DNA from: Bacteroidia bacterium | GTDB taxonomy: Bacteria > Bacteroidota > Bacteroidia > UKL13-3 | Direction: 5' to 3' | Assembly: GCA_021740845.1 (NCBI GenBank) | Contig: JAIOYZ010000014.1 | Coordinates: 39,420 to 103,419 of the forward strand | DNA: 64,000 nt | Shown here: positions 17,831 through 27,243 of the stretch, piece after piece | How positions within the stretch are numbered: the stretch's first letter is position 1 | How the letters are laid out: the number at the start of each line of letters is the position of its first letter | The notes under the pieces: generated by a model | The model's input: only the letters and a program-made list of their open reading frames with translations | Told to the model about the DNA's origin: nothing | The model's database searches: none | Translations under genes and position numbers: made by a program

Positions 17831-17838
17831 CAAAAATA
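17831..17838 (-). promoter_or_regulatory. -7 box for the carbamoyltransferase unit
   Basis: Read on the minus strand this is TATTTTTG, a perfect TAnnTTTG. It ends 7 nt before the ATG at 17823, so the transcript may begin at or next to the start codon. Confidence 0.45.
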
Positions 17839-17841
17839 ATT

Positions 17842-17849
17842 TATATTCG
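17842..17849 (+). promoter_or_regulatory. candidate -7 box for glycosyltransferase 17864
   Basis: TATATTCG, one base off TAnnTTTG, ends 14 nt before the GTG start. It lies back to back with the carbamoyltransferase -7 box in a gap of only about 40 bp, so the two promoters must overlap. Confidence 0.35.
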
Positions 17850-17863
17850 CATATAAAAAAATA

Positions 17864-18760
17864 GTGTTACAGTTTTGCAGTATTTCCAGTTCCTCTCACC
17901 TCTTTAAATCCTTTGCTTTAGCAGATAGTTTGGCCGTGTTTGGATACAAGTTGCATGTCTTGGTAACAGACTCTAATCTTCAAATTGATAAGCCAAAAAA
18001 TGTTGAGCTATACTTTATACAAAACTTGGTTCAAACCGAATTATTAAAGAAATTTAGTAAAAAATATTTGGCAAAAAGGGATAAACTGAGATGGGGCTTA
18101 AAGCCTTTTTTTCTTTTGTTTCTATTAGAGAAATTTGAAAAGGTGGTTTATGTAGATAATGATACGTATTTTTTTGGTAACCCATCAACAATTGAGAAAT
18201 TGCTAGAAACGAGCACGGTTATTTTAACCCCTCATTTTTATCCCTCTAATCCCCAAAGGGAACAAAATTGGTTAGAGGCAAATTTTAGGGTAGGACTTTA
18301 TAATGCAGGTTTTGTAGCCGCCAAAACTTCTGCCAAGGAGGCTTTGGCTTGGTGGGCAGAATGTTGTTATTATAACCTTAAAAAGTTGTACCGCCGAGGT
18401 TTGTTCGACGATCAGAAATACTTGGATTTAATGCCAGTACTTTTTGAAAATATTTTAATATTAAAAGATAAGGGATATAATTTAGCTGCTTGGAATTCTC
18501 AAAATTATGAAATGGAGAGGAACTCCACTGGGGAGGTTTTTTTATCAAAAGAGTTTCTTCTGGTTTTTATTCATTTTTCCCATATCAGTATAAAGCAATA
18601 TTCTAGGCAAGGACATTTCTTATTCAATGAGTATACCAGGTATTTGGAGCATTTAAGAAAGTATAATTCAAAATACCAATTCACTGATGAAAGAAGATGG
18701 TATGAACTTGGTGCTTATTTTAATTTTATATGTTGGAAGATTCAGCGATTAGTTGAATAA
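17864..18760 (+). CDS. GT-A-fold glycosyltransferase
   Basis: Nucleotide-sugar-dependent transferase, 298 residues. After an N-terminal Rossmann-like half, VVYVDNDTYFFGN carries a D-x-D metal/sugar-nucleotide motif (about residue 100), followed by FRVGLYNAGFVAAK, a G-x-N-A-G pattern common in GT8-like and related families. LFDDQKYLDLMP matches the D-Q motif near the acceptor site. The start is GTG at 17864. It is divergent from the carbamoyltransferase and followed after 15 nt by the GT-C membrane protein. A palindrome at 18028-18037 is read as LVQTE. Donor and acceptor unknown. Confidence 0.75.
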   Translation: MLQFCSISSSSHLFKSFALADSLAVFGYKLHVLVTDSNLQIDKPKNVELYFIQNLVQTELLKKFSKKYLAKRDKLRWGLKPFFLLFLLEKFEKVVYVDNDTYFFGNPSTIEKLLETSTVILTPHFYPSNPQREQNWLEANFRVGLYNAGFVAAKTSAKEALAWWAECCYYNLKKLYRRGLFDDQKYLDLMPVLFENILILKDKGYNLAAWNSQNYEMERNSTGEVFLSKEFLLVFIHFSHISIKQYSRQGHFLFNEYTRYLEHLRKYNSKYQFTDERRWYELGAYFNFICWKIQRLVE

Positions 18761-18775
18761 TTGTGGTAATCAATC

Positions 18776-21367
18776 ATGAAAGAGAATCAACAGCACCATA
18801 TAGGGCTTAACATGCCTGAGCAAAGAAAATATTATATATTTCTTTGCCTAGTTGTTCTTTTGGTTTTTGGGAATTCGCTTTTCAATGGGTATAATTTTGA
18901 CGATAACCTGGTAACGATGCACCATCCTGTTACCTCTAAAGGGTTAAAGTCGTTGGGAACAATTTTTACTAGTTCTTATTATAGCAATAATGCAGATATT
19001 AGTTTTGGATACAGACCTATTACACATTTAAGTTTTGCAATAGAGCACCAGCTTTTTGGTGAAAAAGCCTTTGTTAGTCATTTAATAAATCTATTGATAT
19101 TTATTGGTTGTGTGGTCTTTTTTTTTACTGTTGTAGCAAATTGGTTTGGTAGCGATTCTGTTGTCTGGGCTTTTCTGGCGTCTCTTATTTTTGCCATACA
19201 CCCTATTCATACCGAAGTAGTAGATAGTATTAAAAATAGAGATGAGCTATTGGCTTTTTTGTTCTTGATTTTAACTTTTTACCAGCTTAATAATTTTATT
19301 TCAAAGGGAAAATGGATTCATATTCTCTATGCAATCATTTTTATTTCTCTAGGTTTACTTTCCAAAAAGTCAATTTATCCCATAGTATTTATTGCTCCAA
19401 TTTTTTTACTTTTTCTTTCAAAATTGTCTTTGAAAAAAGGAGTCTTAATTAGCCTGTTGATACTAACTTTTTCGGGTATTTTTGCCTGTGAGTTTGAGTT
19501 TAAAAACTTGCCGATTCTTATTCTTATACCAATTTTATTTCTATTGTTTTTGGTATTGTTTAAGGAGCGTGATCGTATTTTAGTTCGTTTAAGCACCCCA
19601 TTTTGGTCTTTATTTTTCGAGTATTTTATTCTATTAAGTTCATTTGTTTTGGCTGCTACCGCCATCTTGAAGGAAGATTATTTATTTTTTGTAGCAGGCA
19701 GCATTTTGTTTTTTATTCTGTTTGCTTGGCAAAGCTTTAAGCCTTTATACTTGTTATTGTATTCTATTCAGTTGTTGGCAATTGGTTATTTTTTACATAT
19801 AAGTGTGCTCCCAAGGATAGCCTTATTGGTAAACACTTTTGGGCTTGTACCAATGCTGATGAATAGGAAAGTGCAATGGCTTGGTTTGTTTTCTTTCTTT
19901 TTAGTTATGCTGTTTTTGGTGCTGAATAAATTTGGTTTAGGCCAATTATTTTTAGCAATAGGGGTGTTTTTAGTAATTTTACCAGCAAAGAAAAACAAGT
20001 GGCTTTCTTTGGTTTTTTTAGGAGTTAATTTACTCGCCTCCTTCTTGTTTTTTCAACTAAGTTATTTTCACCTAGTACTTACTGTTGTAGCTATTTATTA
20101 TTTGCTAATTAAGGACTCCAAATTGTTGATTGGAAGAAAATTTAACACGGAGCTTTTGACCTTATTATTTATTATACCAATAGCATTTTTTCAAGGTACT
20201 CAAAGAACTACGTATAAAAATTTAATAGATGGATTAACATCTACTAAAATAATAGAGTATGAGGCAAAATCTATTAGCCAGTCAGAGAATGGAGCTAAAA
20301 GGAATAGCGAAGGTAGAAGTTTAAATTATGTTGAAAACAGTTTAATTGGGAATCAAACAATTGAAACAAAAGTTACAAGCGGTATAGTTACTTTAGGAGA
20401 GTATTTACGACTTTTAACTTATCCAAAGGAGTTGCTGTTTTATTATGGATATTCTCGAATAGAGAACAGCAGTTTTTCCAATTCTAAATTTTGGTTTTGG
20501 CTTCTAGTAATTATTGGAATTTCAGTTTTTGTGTTGGCTAATGCCGCTAAAAATAAGTTGATGTTATTTGGCTGGTTTTGGATGGTTTTTTGTTTGCTTT
20601 TGTTTAGTAATTGGGTTGAACTTGTGGCAGGAATGGTTGGTGAACGACTTGCTTTTTCTGCCTCAGCTGGGTTTTGTATTTTCCTTGTTGGATTTCTTAG
20701 ACAATTTAAACCTTCATTGAATATCAGAAGGCCTGGCGTTTTTGAATACGGCATTTTAGTAGTTGTTTTGGGCTTGTCGTTAAGGACAGTAGCAAGAAAT
20801 GGCAATTGGGATAGTCCGTTGGTTTTAATGGAACATGATGTTGATGGTGATAATGAAAGTGCATATGCCAACCACATGTATGCATTAACTTGCATGAATG
20901 TCTTAACCAATCAGAAAGCACAAAACGCTGTTGGTTTGAGCCAAAAAGCTGAGAAAGCGCTATTGAAATCGGTTCAAATATACCCTAGCTATTTTAATGC
21001 AAATTTTGATTTGGCCCGGCTTTATTTAATGCAAAGCAATTTTATTTCAGCAAAAAAATATTTGGATATTTGTTACCAGTTGGATAGTTCAAATCTTTTT
21101 GTTTTAGAAGAGTTGGCCAAAACTTGTTTTGATTTGAACCTACTAGATGAAACCATCCTATACTCTAAAAAGTATTTGGTTAACTACCCCCAAAACGAAA
21201 ACATTTATGAAATTCTGACTTATACCTTGTTTACAAAAAAGCAATACCCAGAGGCAATAACTTGGGCTGAGAAGGGTTTGTTTTATTATCCTAATAGTAA
21301 GAATCTAAGTTTGTTGTTAAAGGATATTCAAAAGGAAACGGAATCCACTTCAATAGAAAAAAACTAA
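18776..21367 (+). CDS. TMTC-like GT-C membrane protein with C-terminal TPRs
   Basis: Large membrane protein, 863 residues, resembling TMTC/PMT-type lipid-phosphate-sugar-dependent glycosyltransferases. After the first helix, NGYNFDDN gives the acidic GT-C loop. FAIHPIHTEVVDSIKNRDEL is the conserved H-P-x-H-T-E-x-V segment of this family, with R-x-E replacing the usual R-x-D. Roughly a dozen helices occupy residues 15-600, and TPR-like repeats follow from about 690. Such proteins glycosylate proteins or lipids on the outer face of the membrane. It probably acts with the preceding GT. Substrate is inference; family fit is good. Confidence 0.75.
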   Translation: MKENQQHHIGLNMPEQRKYYIFLCLVVLLVFGNSLFNGYNFDDNLVTMHHPVTSKGLKSLGTIFTSSYYSNNADISFGYRPITHLSFAIEHQLFGEKAFVSHLINLLIFIGCVVFFFTVVANWFGSDSVVWAFLASLIFAIHPIHTEVVDSIKNRDELLAFLFLILTFYQLNNFISKGKWIHILYAIIFISLGLLSKKSIYPIVFIAPIFLLFLSKLSLKKGVLISLLILTFSGIFACEFEFKNLPILILIPILFLLFLVLFKERDRILVRLSTPFWSLFFEYFILLSSFVLAATAILKEDYLFFVAGSILFFILFAWQSFKPLYLLLYSIQLLAIGYFLHISVLPRIALLVNTFGLVPMLMNRKVQWLGLFSFFLVMLFLVLNKFGLGQLFLAIGVFLVILPAKKNKWLSLVFLGVNLLASFLFFQLSYFHLVLTVVAIYYLLIKDSKLLIGRKFNTELLTLLFIIPIAFFQGTQRTTYKNLIDGLTSTKIIEYEAKSISQSENGAKRNSEGRSLNYVENSLIGNQTIETKVTSGIVTLGEYLRLLTYPKELLFYYGYSRIENSSFSNSKFWFWLLVIIGISVFVLANAAKNKLMLFGWFWMVFCLLLFSNWVELVAGMVGERLAFSASAGFCIFLVGFLRQFKPSLNIRRPGVFEYGILVVVLGLSLRTVARNGNWDSPLVLMEHDVDGDNESAYANHMYALTCMNVLTNQKAQNAVGLSQKAEKALLKSVQIYPSYFNANFDLARLYLMQSNFISAKKYLDICYQLDSSNLFVLEELAKTCFDLNLLDETILYSKKYLVNYPQNENIYEILTYTLFTKKQYPEAITWAEKGLFYYPNSKNLSLLLKDIQKETESTSIEKN

Positions 21368-21373
21368 ATTTTT

Positions 21374-22207
21374 TTATTTGAACCACTTATGAAACAGACT
21401 CGTTTTTTGTTTGTATTTCTTCCTAAATTCTTGGTGGTTTAAATTATAATTTGATTTATAATCTATAGTTTTAAGGGTAGTTAATTCTTGTGGTTTATTT
21501 TGCATTATTTGGTGCACAGATTCATTGAAAAACCTACTTGCATCCACCAAATCTATTTTCTCATTTTGGCGATAATAATGGATTAATTCTGATTCTACAG
21601 ATACCACACTTACAGAGGCTGCTGGTCTAATTTGATTGGTAAAATTGGGTAATGAACCATGGAAAACATTGTGTGCAAATACAATGGCATCTCCACGTTT
21701 TGCAGGAACAGCCACAAGCAAATCTTTTACATCTTCAAAATCTACAAACAAGGATGGCATATTGATAGACCGGAGAGATTTGAACCATTTGTGAGTCCCT
21801 TTTACTATTTGTATGCATCCGTTTTTTTCATCAACGTCAATTAAGGGACAAAACACGCACATAGATTGGTATTTGGATTCGTCTACCACGTTCCAATCTT
21901 GGTGTAAGGAAGAAACGCTTTTTTCTCCAGTCCCCTTAATCAGAAAAGCACCACCACCGGGTTTGTAATTCACAAAATTTTGGTCGAGGGAAGGTTTGTA
22001 AATTTGGATTAAGGTTTGGTCTATTTTTTCATTAAATTCAGTGTCCTTATCTTTTACGTTGGAATAGATTTCATGAAGGGATTCAATTCCAAGTTCTACA
22101 TATAATTTATCAATTTCTGCCAATTGATTTGTATTTAAAAAATTTGGCAAAAGAGTAAAGCCTTCTTTTTCAAATTGTACTTCCTTACGAGTGTCTTTGA
22201 ATATCAT
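21374..22207 (-). CDS. phytanoyl-CoA dioxygenase (PhyH) family protein
   Basis: Non-haem Fe(II)/2-oxoglutarate oxygenase, 277 residues from the chosen ATG at 22207 (an upstream in-frame start at 22240 adds 11 unlikely residues). The facial triad is complete: HQD in SSLHQDWN and the distal His in VFHGSLPN, with Arg in QIRPAAS for 2-oxoglutarate. Expected reaction is hydroxylation of a small molecule, lipid or sugar. It ends a run of minus-strand island genes and converges on the TMTC-like gene with a 6-nt gap. A second PhyH gene in the island (31304) has an altered triad, so the two probably differ in chemistry. Confidence 0.85.
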   Translation of the reverse strand: MIFKDTRKEVQFEKEGFTLLPNFLNTNQLAEIDKLYVELGIESLHEIYSNVKDKDTEFNEKIDQTLIQIYKPSLDQNFVNYKPGGGAFLIKGTGEKSVSSLHQDWNVVDESKYQSMCVFCPLIDVDEKNGCIQIVKGTHKWFKSLRSINMPSLFVDFEDVKDLLVAVPAKRGDAIVFAHNVFHGSLPNFTNQIRPAASVSVVSVESELIHYYRQNEKIDLVDASRFFNESVHQIMQNKPQELTTLKTIDYKSNYNLNHQEFRKKYKQKTSLFHKWFK

Positions 22208-22294
22208 GATAGATGCAGGACATGGTAATTTTAACAGCAAATTAGGTAAATTGGGCAGTCTTACAAAAGGATTTTTTTGGATTAATGTTAAAGG

Positions 22295-23467
22295 TTAAGC
22301 TTTGCTTTCAATCCATTGCCAAATTGGCCATGATTTATCCATCCAATGGTGATATACATGCACCAAGGACGCATTGTAAGTTGTAACAAAACCATCATCT
22401 GTGAGTTGGTTTGTATCTTGGTTTACTTGAACCCCATTATTATTGAAATCTGCAATAAAATTAAATTGTTTTGAAAGTGTTGGATGGTTTTCTAATCCAA
22501 ATTCCCACGCCGTTGCAATTAATGTGCCTTGGTCGCGGGTTTTCCAATTGGGTAGGGTAAAAATGTGCATGGTTTTTTCGAACCAAGAATTTAAGAAATT
22601 ATGACTTTCATTGTTAAATAAAAATACTCCACCATTCCAATGCTGCCAATTTTTATCTTTTATTTCAATTTTAAATTCTTGATTGATGTATTCTGTTAAA
22701 TGATTGCATTCATCAAACCAAATGTCTTCACCTATTTTATTATACCATTTTTGGTTCCATTTATTGTACTTTAAGCCTGTGGCTTTTTGCATTTTTTCAA
22801 TATCCATTTCATACATTACAATTGCCCCTGAAGTATCGTGCCAAGTGCGTGATTTTTTATTGAAATGGAATTCCTTGTTAAATTTAAAGATTGGATAACT
22901 AGTAAAATACCTCACAGCAGTTATGGCTTTTTTAAACCATGATTTTTTGAGTAAATCAAACTCTAATTGTAAGGCCTTTGATTTGGATTTAAGCGCTTCA
23001 TCTTTAATGCTTGTTCCTTGCACTTCTGCTACAAATTCATTAAAAATTTCACGGTCTCTTTCACGGGTCTTTAAGCAGCCACAATTTATAGCATAGGAGC
23101 TAAATTTTCTAACTTGGCAATGGTCTGGGGCAAAGCGAATGGGAGCTATAAATTCGTTAAAAATGGCATCACAATTTGAGGAAACGGCAATAATATCTGT
23201 ATCCAAATAGCAATATAAATTACCTGAAGGTAAAAATTTATGAATTCCCGTTTTCAAGTATATGCTAGCTTGGTGGTGGTTATAGTTTTCTGGTGTTTTT
23301 ACATCAATAATTGAATCGTGTTCAATTGGCAATTCATTTCTATTAGAATCAGTGAGAACAAGGATATTATTTTTACTATATTTTTTTAAATACGACAGAG
23401 AGAAATGTAGCGTATCTATATGCTCTTTAGAGCCACATACTACAAACACAAAAGTTCCCTTATTCAT
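22295..23467 (-). CDS. putative glycosyltransferase
   Basis: A 390-residue protein with GT-A features and no clear family name. The N-terminus TFVFVVCGSKEHIDTLHFSL is a typical nucleotide-binding strand start, and LYCYLDTDIIAVS gives a D-x-D motif at about 90. HWNGGVFLFNNESHNFL and WKTRDQGTLIATAWEF resemble the N-G-G and D-Q acceptor-side motifs of GT8-like enzymes. It overlaps the upstream epimerase stop by 8 nt, so the two are translationally coupled. It probably adds a sugar made by that epimerase to the surface glycan. Donor unknown. Confidence 0.65.
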   Translation of the reverse strand: MNKGTFVFVVCGSKEHIDTLHFSLSYLKKYSKNNILVLTDSNRNELPIEHDSIIDVKTPENYNHHQASIYLKTGIHKFLPSGNLYCYLDTDIIAVSSNCDAIFNEFIAPIRFAPDHCQVRKFSSYAINCGCLKTRERDREIFNEFVAEVQGTSIKDEALKSKSKALQLEFDLLKKSWFKKAITAVRYFTSYPIFKFNKEFHFNKKSRTWHDTSGAIVMYEMDIEKMQKATGLKYNKWNQKWYNKIGEDIWFDECNHLTEYINQEFKIEIKDKNWQHWNGGVFLFNNESHNFLNSWFEKTMHIFTLPNWKTRDQGTLIATAWEFGLENHPTLSKQFNFIADFNNNGVQVNQDTNQLTDDGFVTTYNASLVHVYHHWMDKSWPIWQWIESKA

Positions 23468-24395
23468 ATGTATTCGTTTTGAACCAATTTGTCATTTCTG
23501 CAATGCCATCCTCTAAATTGCAAATGGGTTTGTAGTGTATATATTTATCCAATTTTTGAGTATTGCTATGTGTGCTTAAAAGTTCATTTTCTGGAAGAGG
23601 TTTGCTTTCTATGTGTAGAGGTTTTTTTAATTGTTTGGCAATGCATTCTGCGTATTCTCTAATACTTATAGGTTGACCATAACCAATATTAAAAATCTGA
23701 TGGGAACCTTTTGGTTCAGAAATTATTTTGGCAATAACCAACTCAATACTTTTTACCACATCACTTACATGGGTAAAATCTCTAAACACTTCGCCGTTGT
23801 TATACAAGTTTATTTTATTACCTGCATCTATGGCTTGCATAAATTTATAAGCAGCCATATCTGGTCGTGTAAAGGAGCCATAAACGGTAAAAAACCTTAA
23901 GCCAATAGCGGTTAATCCAAATTGTTTGCAGTAGTTTTCAATCATTATCTCGCTCATTTTTTTTGTGGTGCCGTAGTAAGATAATTGAAGGCTAGTATCT
24001 GCGTCTTCCACCATTTGGGATAAATTGGGGGCATAAACACTAGAACTGCTGGCATAAATTATATTCTTTATCCCATTTAAACGACATTGTTCTAAAACAT
24101 TAAAGGTTCCAGCAACATTTGTTTCAAAATATTTTGTGGGATGTATGAGAGACCCTGCAATTCCTGTTTCTGCGGCTAGGTGTACCACCACCTCTGGAGA
24201 TTCAGACAACTTATCCAAAAAATTTAATTTGATATCAGCATGTTTTAATTGGTTCAAACCGACTTTTCTTAGAGCTATTGCAGAAGTGGGTGACTCAATT
24301 AAATCGATGGCGTTAACAAGATGGGTGTTTTGCAATTGTTTTTGCAAATGATAACCAATAAAGCCCGCACCACCTGTAATGAGAACTGATGTCAT
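23460..24395 (-). CDS. NAD-dependent nucleotide-sugar epimerase/dehydratase
   Basis: Extended SDR acting on a nucleotide sugar, similar to UDP-glucuronate or UDP-glucose 4-epimerases. The NAD motif TGGAGFIGYHL follows the start; HLAAETGIAGS, ASSSSVY (catalytic Ser) and YYGTTKK (Y-x3-K) are all intact, and RFFTVYGSFTRPDMA matches the sugar-nucleotide region of UDP-glucuronate epimerases. The ATG at 24395 is preferred over an in-frame TTG at 24443. It follows AsnB with a 40-nt gap and overlaps the next glycosyltransferase. A palindrome at 24251-24260 is read as GLNQ. The exact sugar is inference. Confidence 0.85.
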   Translation of the reverse strand: MTSVLITGGAGFIGYHLQKQLQNTHLVNAIDLIESPTSAIALRKVGLNQLKHADIKLNFLDKLSESPEVVVHLAAETGIAGSLIHPTKYFETNVAGTFNVLEQCRLNGIKNIIYASSSSVYAPNLSQMVEDADTSLQLSYYGTTKKMSEIMIENYCKQFGLTAIGLRFFTVYGSFTRPDMAAYKFMQAIDAGNKINLYNNGEVFRDFTHVSDVVKSIELVIAKIISEPKGSHQIFNIGYGQPISIREYAECIAKQLKKPLHIESKPLPENELLSTHSNTQKLDKYIHYKPICNLEDGIAEMTNWFKTNTYE

Positions 24396-24435
24396 GTTTT
24401 TTCGAAGAGTTTTTTGAGCAATATACGTGTTCTTT

Positions 24436-26190
24436 TTAGTCAATCCATTTTCTAAACCATTTTTCCATAACCAATATTTTCCAAAGTTTCCAATTGTAGG
24501 TTTCGGTAAGAAGTTTATCTAGGTATTTTTGGTTGATGATATGATGTTTAACCAAGGAGCTATTAGCAAGTTCCTTTTTGTAAAATTCCAAATTCATGTA
24601 ATAGCTATCTGGTCCTACAAAACCTTGCTTTTTTCTGTCTAATATTTCTTTAGGCAGATAGTTTTTGATATTTTGGAACAAGAGTTCTTTGGTTTGATTA
24701 GGATTGTAATAATCCTTCTCAGGTATAGAAAACAATTTTTCGAAAAGAGTGTGATCCAAAAATGGAACTCTCACCTCAAGGGAGTTGGCCATGCTCGCTC
24801 TATCTATTTTGGTTAGAACTAATTCTCCCATAAAACACTTCATATCCATCATTTGAATTGATTTTAAAGGAGATAAATTTTTATTAAAGTGTTTGCGGTA
24901 AAACCAATGAACATCCATAGGAATAAATTTATGCAAATTTGGATGCAAGAGCTGTTTTAACTCATCAGAATCAAACCACCCCATTGCCATTGAATTTGCA
25001 TAAAAAGAAACGGTGTCTTTTGAGAAGAAAAAGTCGAACCATCGTTTCTTTTTGGAAAGGAATTCATGTTGCCAGGTATAACCTCCAAATATTTCATCTG
25101 CACCTTCGCCACTTAATACCGCTTTTACCTTGGTTTGAGCCAATTTGCTAACAATATAGGTTGGAATAATAGAAATATCAGCAATGGGTTCATCGTAAAC
25201 ATTTGCCATTAAATTTAAAAGCTTTAAGCTTTCCTCATTTGCTTGTACACTCGTGTTTTCAACACCTAAGGAGTCTGCTACAATTTTGGCAAATTGGTCT
25301 TCGCTTTTTTCCCAATCCTCAAATCCAATAGAGAAGGTTTGTGGTTGATGCCCAGCTTGCTTCATGTAATAAACCAAAGCGCTGCTATCGTACCCGCCAC
25401 TTAAAAACGAACCTATTGGAACATCTGCTCTTGTATGTTCTTGAACGGATTTGGCTAAAATTTGGTTCACCTCATTTACCAAAATCTCTTTCATTTCAAA
25501 GTTTTCCTCCGATTTTAAGGTCCAATATTCTTTGGTGGAACTACTTAATGTTAATGTGTTTAATTCTAAATAATGTGCAGGAGGTAGCTTGCATACATCT
25601 TGCCAAATGGTTTTTGGAGAAGGAATATAACGGTACACAAAATAATCGGCTAACGAACTAAAATTAACTTGTTTTGGAATAATACCAGAAGCCATAATGG
25701 CTTTTAGTTCTGAACCAAATAAAAACGTATGGTTAATTTTAGCATAATAAAGTGGTTTAATACCAAACCTATCGCGTACCAAGAAAAGTTTGTTTAAGGT
25801 TGTATCGTACAAGCCAAATGCAAACATTCCTTTTAATTTTTGCAAACAATCAATTCCCCATTCTTGATAGGCAGCAAGTATTACTTCTGTATCTGTTTCG
25901 GTATTAAATTCATATTTGTTTTTTAATTGTTCTTTCAGTTCTGGGTAATTGTATATTTCTCCATTAAAAGTTATCCAAATTGTTTTTTCATTGTTAGCTA
26001 AAGGTTGTTTTCCTGCTCGGCTAAGGTCTAAGAATGACAATCTTCGATGACCTAATGCAATATTTTTTTGAGCATTGAAGTATTCACCAGAATCATCTGG
26101 GCCTCTGTGAATAAGAGTGTCTAACATTTTGCCAAACTCCTCTTCATTAATTTGTTTATTTAATTCAATTTGACCAAGTATTCCGCACAT
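24436..26190 (-). CDS. asnB: glutamine-hydrolysing asparagine synthase-type amidotransferase
   Basis: Two-domain enzyme of 584 residues. The N-terminal class II glutaminase domain begins MCGILGQ, with nucleophile Cys2, and continues with HRGPDDSGEYF. The synthetase domain has the ATP loop SGGYDSSAL near 262-267 and the conserved GEGADEIFGGY. All catalytic motifs look intact. A single asnB would be housekeeping, but copies inside glycan or natural-product islands often amidate sugar carboxylates or other acids, so that is possible here. It starts 1 nt after the transglutaminase-like gene. True product (asparagine or an amidated glycan) cannot be decided. Confidence 0.88.
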   Translation of the reverse strand: MCGILGQIELNKQINEEEFGKMLDTLIHRGPDDSGEYFNAQKNIALGHRRLSFLDLSRAGKQPLANNEKTIWITFNGEIYNYPELKEQLKNKYEFNTETDTEVILAAYQEWGIDCLQKLKGMFAFGLYDTTLNKLFLVRDRFGIKPLYYAKINHTFLFGSELKAIMASGIIPKQVNFSSLADYFVYRYIPSPKTIWQDVCKLPPAHYLELNTLTLSSSTKEYWTLKSEENFEMKEILVNEVNQILAKSVQEHTRADVPIGSFLSGGYDSSALVYYMKQAGHQPQTFSIGFEDWEKSEDQFAKIVADSLGVENTSVQANEESLKLLNLMANVYDEPIADISIIPTYIVSKLAQTKVKAVLSGEGADEIFGGYTWQHEFLSKKKRWFDFFFSKDTVSFYANSMAMGWFDSDELKQLLHPNLHKFIPMDVHWFYRKHFNKNLSPLKSIQMMDMKCFMGELVLTKIDRASMANSLEVRVPFLDHTLFEKLFSIPEKDYYNPNQTKELLFQNIKNYLPKEILDRKKQGFVGPDSYYMNLEFYKKELANSSLVKHHIINQKYLDKLLTETYNWKLWKILVMEKWFRKWID

Positions 26191-26191
26191 T

Positions 26192-27178
26192 TTATTTGCA
26201 ATTTTTTCCTAGGTAGAACTTATTGAATCGATTTTTTTTCATTCGTTTGGGATATAAGAGATTTTTTGGTTTCAAAATATATGGGTCATTAAGGGAATTT
26301 GTTGGTTGCATTCGGCTGCTAAAATAGTGTGGTTCAATTTCACAATTTGTTGTCACAATTTGTAGTTGTTTTTTATTGTTTAAAACATATTCAAAAACAA
26401 GACTGTCGAAAAACTGGAGGCTGTTTCTATCTGATTGAAACAATTTTTCCCATAAACCAACTGAAATCAAAAGACCAGAATTTCCGAAATGCCTATTGGT
26501 TCTATGAATATTTATATCGGATAAATTATTTTTGATTAGGTTTTCATACGAAACAACTTTGCTAAATTGAGAATCAAAAACAACATAAGGATCGCTTGGA
26601 TCAAAAATATAAGCACCAGATTTTAGAAAAACTATTGGAAAGGAATGTATACCAGGTAAAGAAATAATCCTGGATTTCAAATGCAATAGGGAATCTGCCA
26701 ATCGGGTAAAAAAGGACGACCGATTTTCGCACCAGATTGGAAATTCATTTTTATTTCCCTTATTGTAGCAGTCTCTTAATGAAATGGAATTCCAATTCTT
26801 AATGTTAATAGAATGGGAGGAATGTCCCAACTCTGAACCAAGTAATTGGAAAGAAAATATTCCATAAACAAAATCTGAAAGGTAAAGAGCTTTTAAATAG
26901 TTTTTTGTTTCTTGATTTGTATTTTTCGATTCTATTTTTTCAAATAATACATTTAAATGAGACAAAGAAGAATCAAAGGACAATGGAATATTTTCATAAA
27001 GGGTGTCTGGAATGTATTCCATTCTTGTTTTCTCAAATGATTGTTTCTCTATAGAAATAGAATTAAAAACAACTGTAGCATCAATGGTTATTGTTTGAAT
27101 CCAAATAAACCAGTACCCAAACAAACCAGTTAAAACTAGGAAGTAAAAAAGGGAAGTAAAATTTTCTTTAGCAGGCAA
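26192..27178 (-). CDS. membrane-anchored transglutaminase-like protein
   Basis: No strong family match by eye, but residues 150-193 reproduce the transglutaminase/papain-like core: Cys150 (PIWCENRSSFF), then SRIISL, His178 (GIHSFPIVFL) and Asp193 (YIFDPSDP), the C-H-D triad with usual spacing. One N-terminal helix (LFYFLVLTGLFGYWFIW) would anchor the domain outside the cytoplasm. The 328 residues include a long central helical region before the core. It lies between UbiA (about 65 nt) and AsnB (1 nt) on one transcript, so a role in amide chemistry of the island product is conceivable. Assignment is inference from motif order. Confidence 0.5.
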   Translation of the reverse strand: MPAKENFTSLFYFLVLTGLFGYWFIWIQTITIDATVVFNSISIEKQSFEKTRMEYIPDTLYENIPLSFDSSLSHLNVLFEKIESKNTNQETKNYLKALYLSDFVYGIFSFQLLGSELGHSSHSINIKNWNSISLRDCYNKGNKNEFPIWCENRSSFFTRLADSLLHLKSRIISLPGIHSFPIVFLKSGAYIFDPSDPYVVFDSQFSKVVSYENLIKNNLSDINIHRTNRHFGNSGLLISVGLWEKLFQSDRNSLQFFDSLVFEYVLNNKKQLQIVTTNCEIEPHYFSSRMQPTNSLNDPYILKPKNLLYPKRMKKNRFNKFYLGKNCK

Positions 27179-27243
27179 ATCTTTAAATTGATTAAATGTT
27201 TGTAGCGGTTTAGTAACAAGTACCTCAAGTTTTATGAAGTGAA

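Noticed and set aside
20443..20910. 155-residue minus-strand frame inside the TMTC-like gene
   Set aside because: Lies fully opposite a well-supported gene, composition is not protein-like and no family features are seen.
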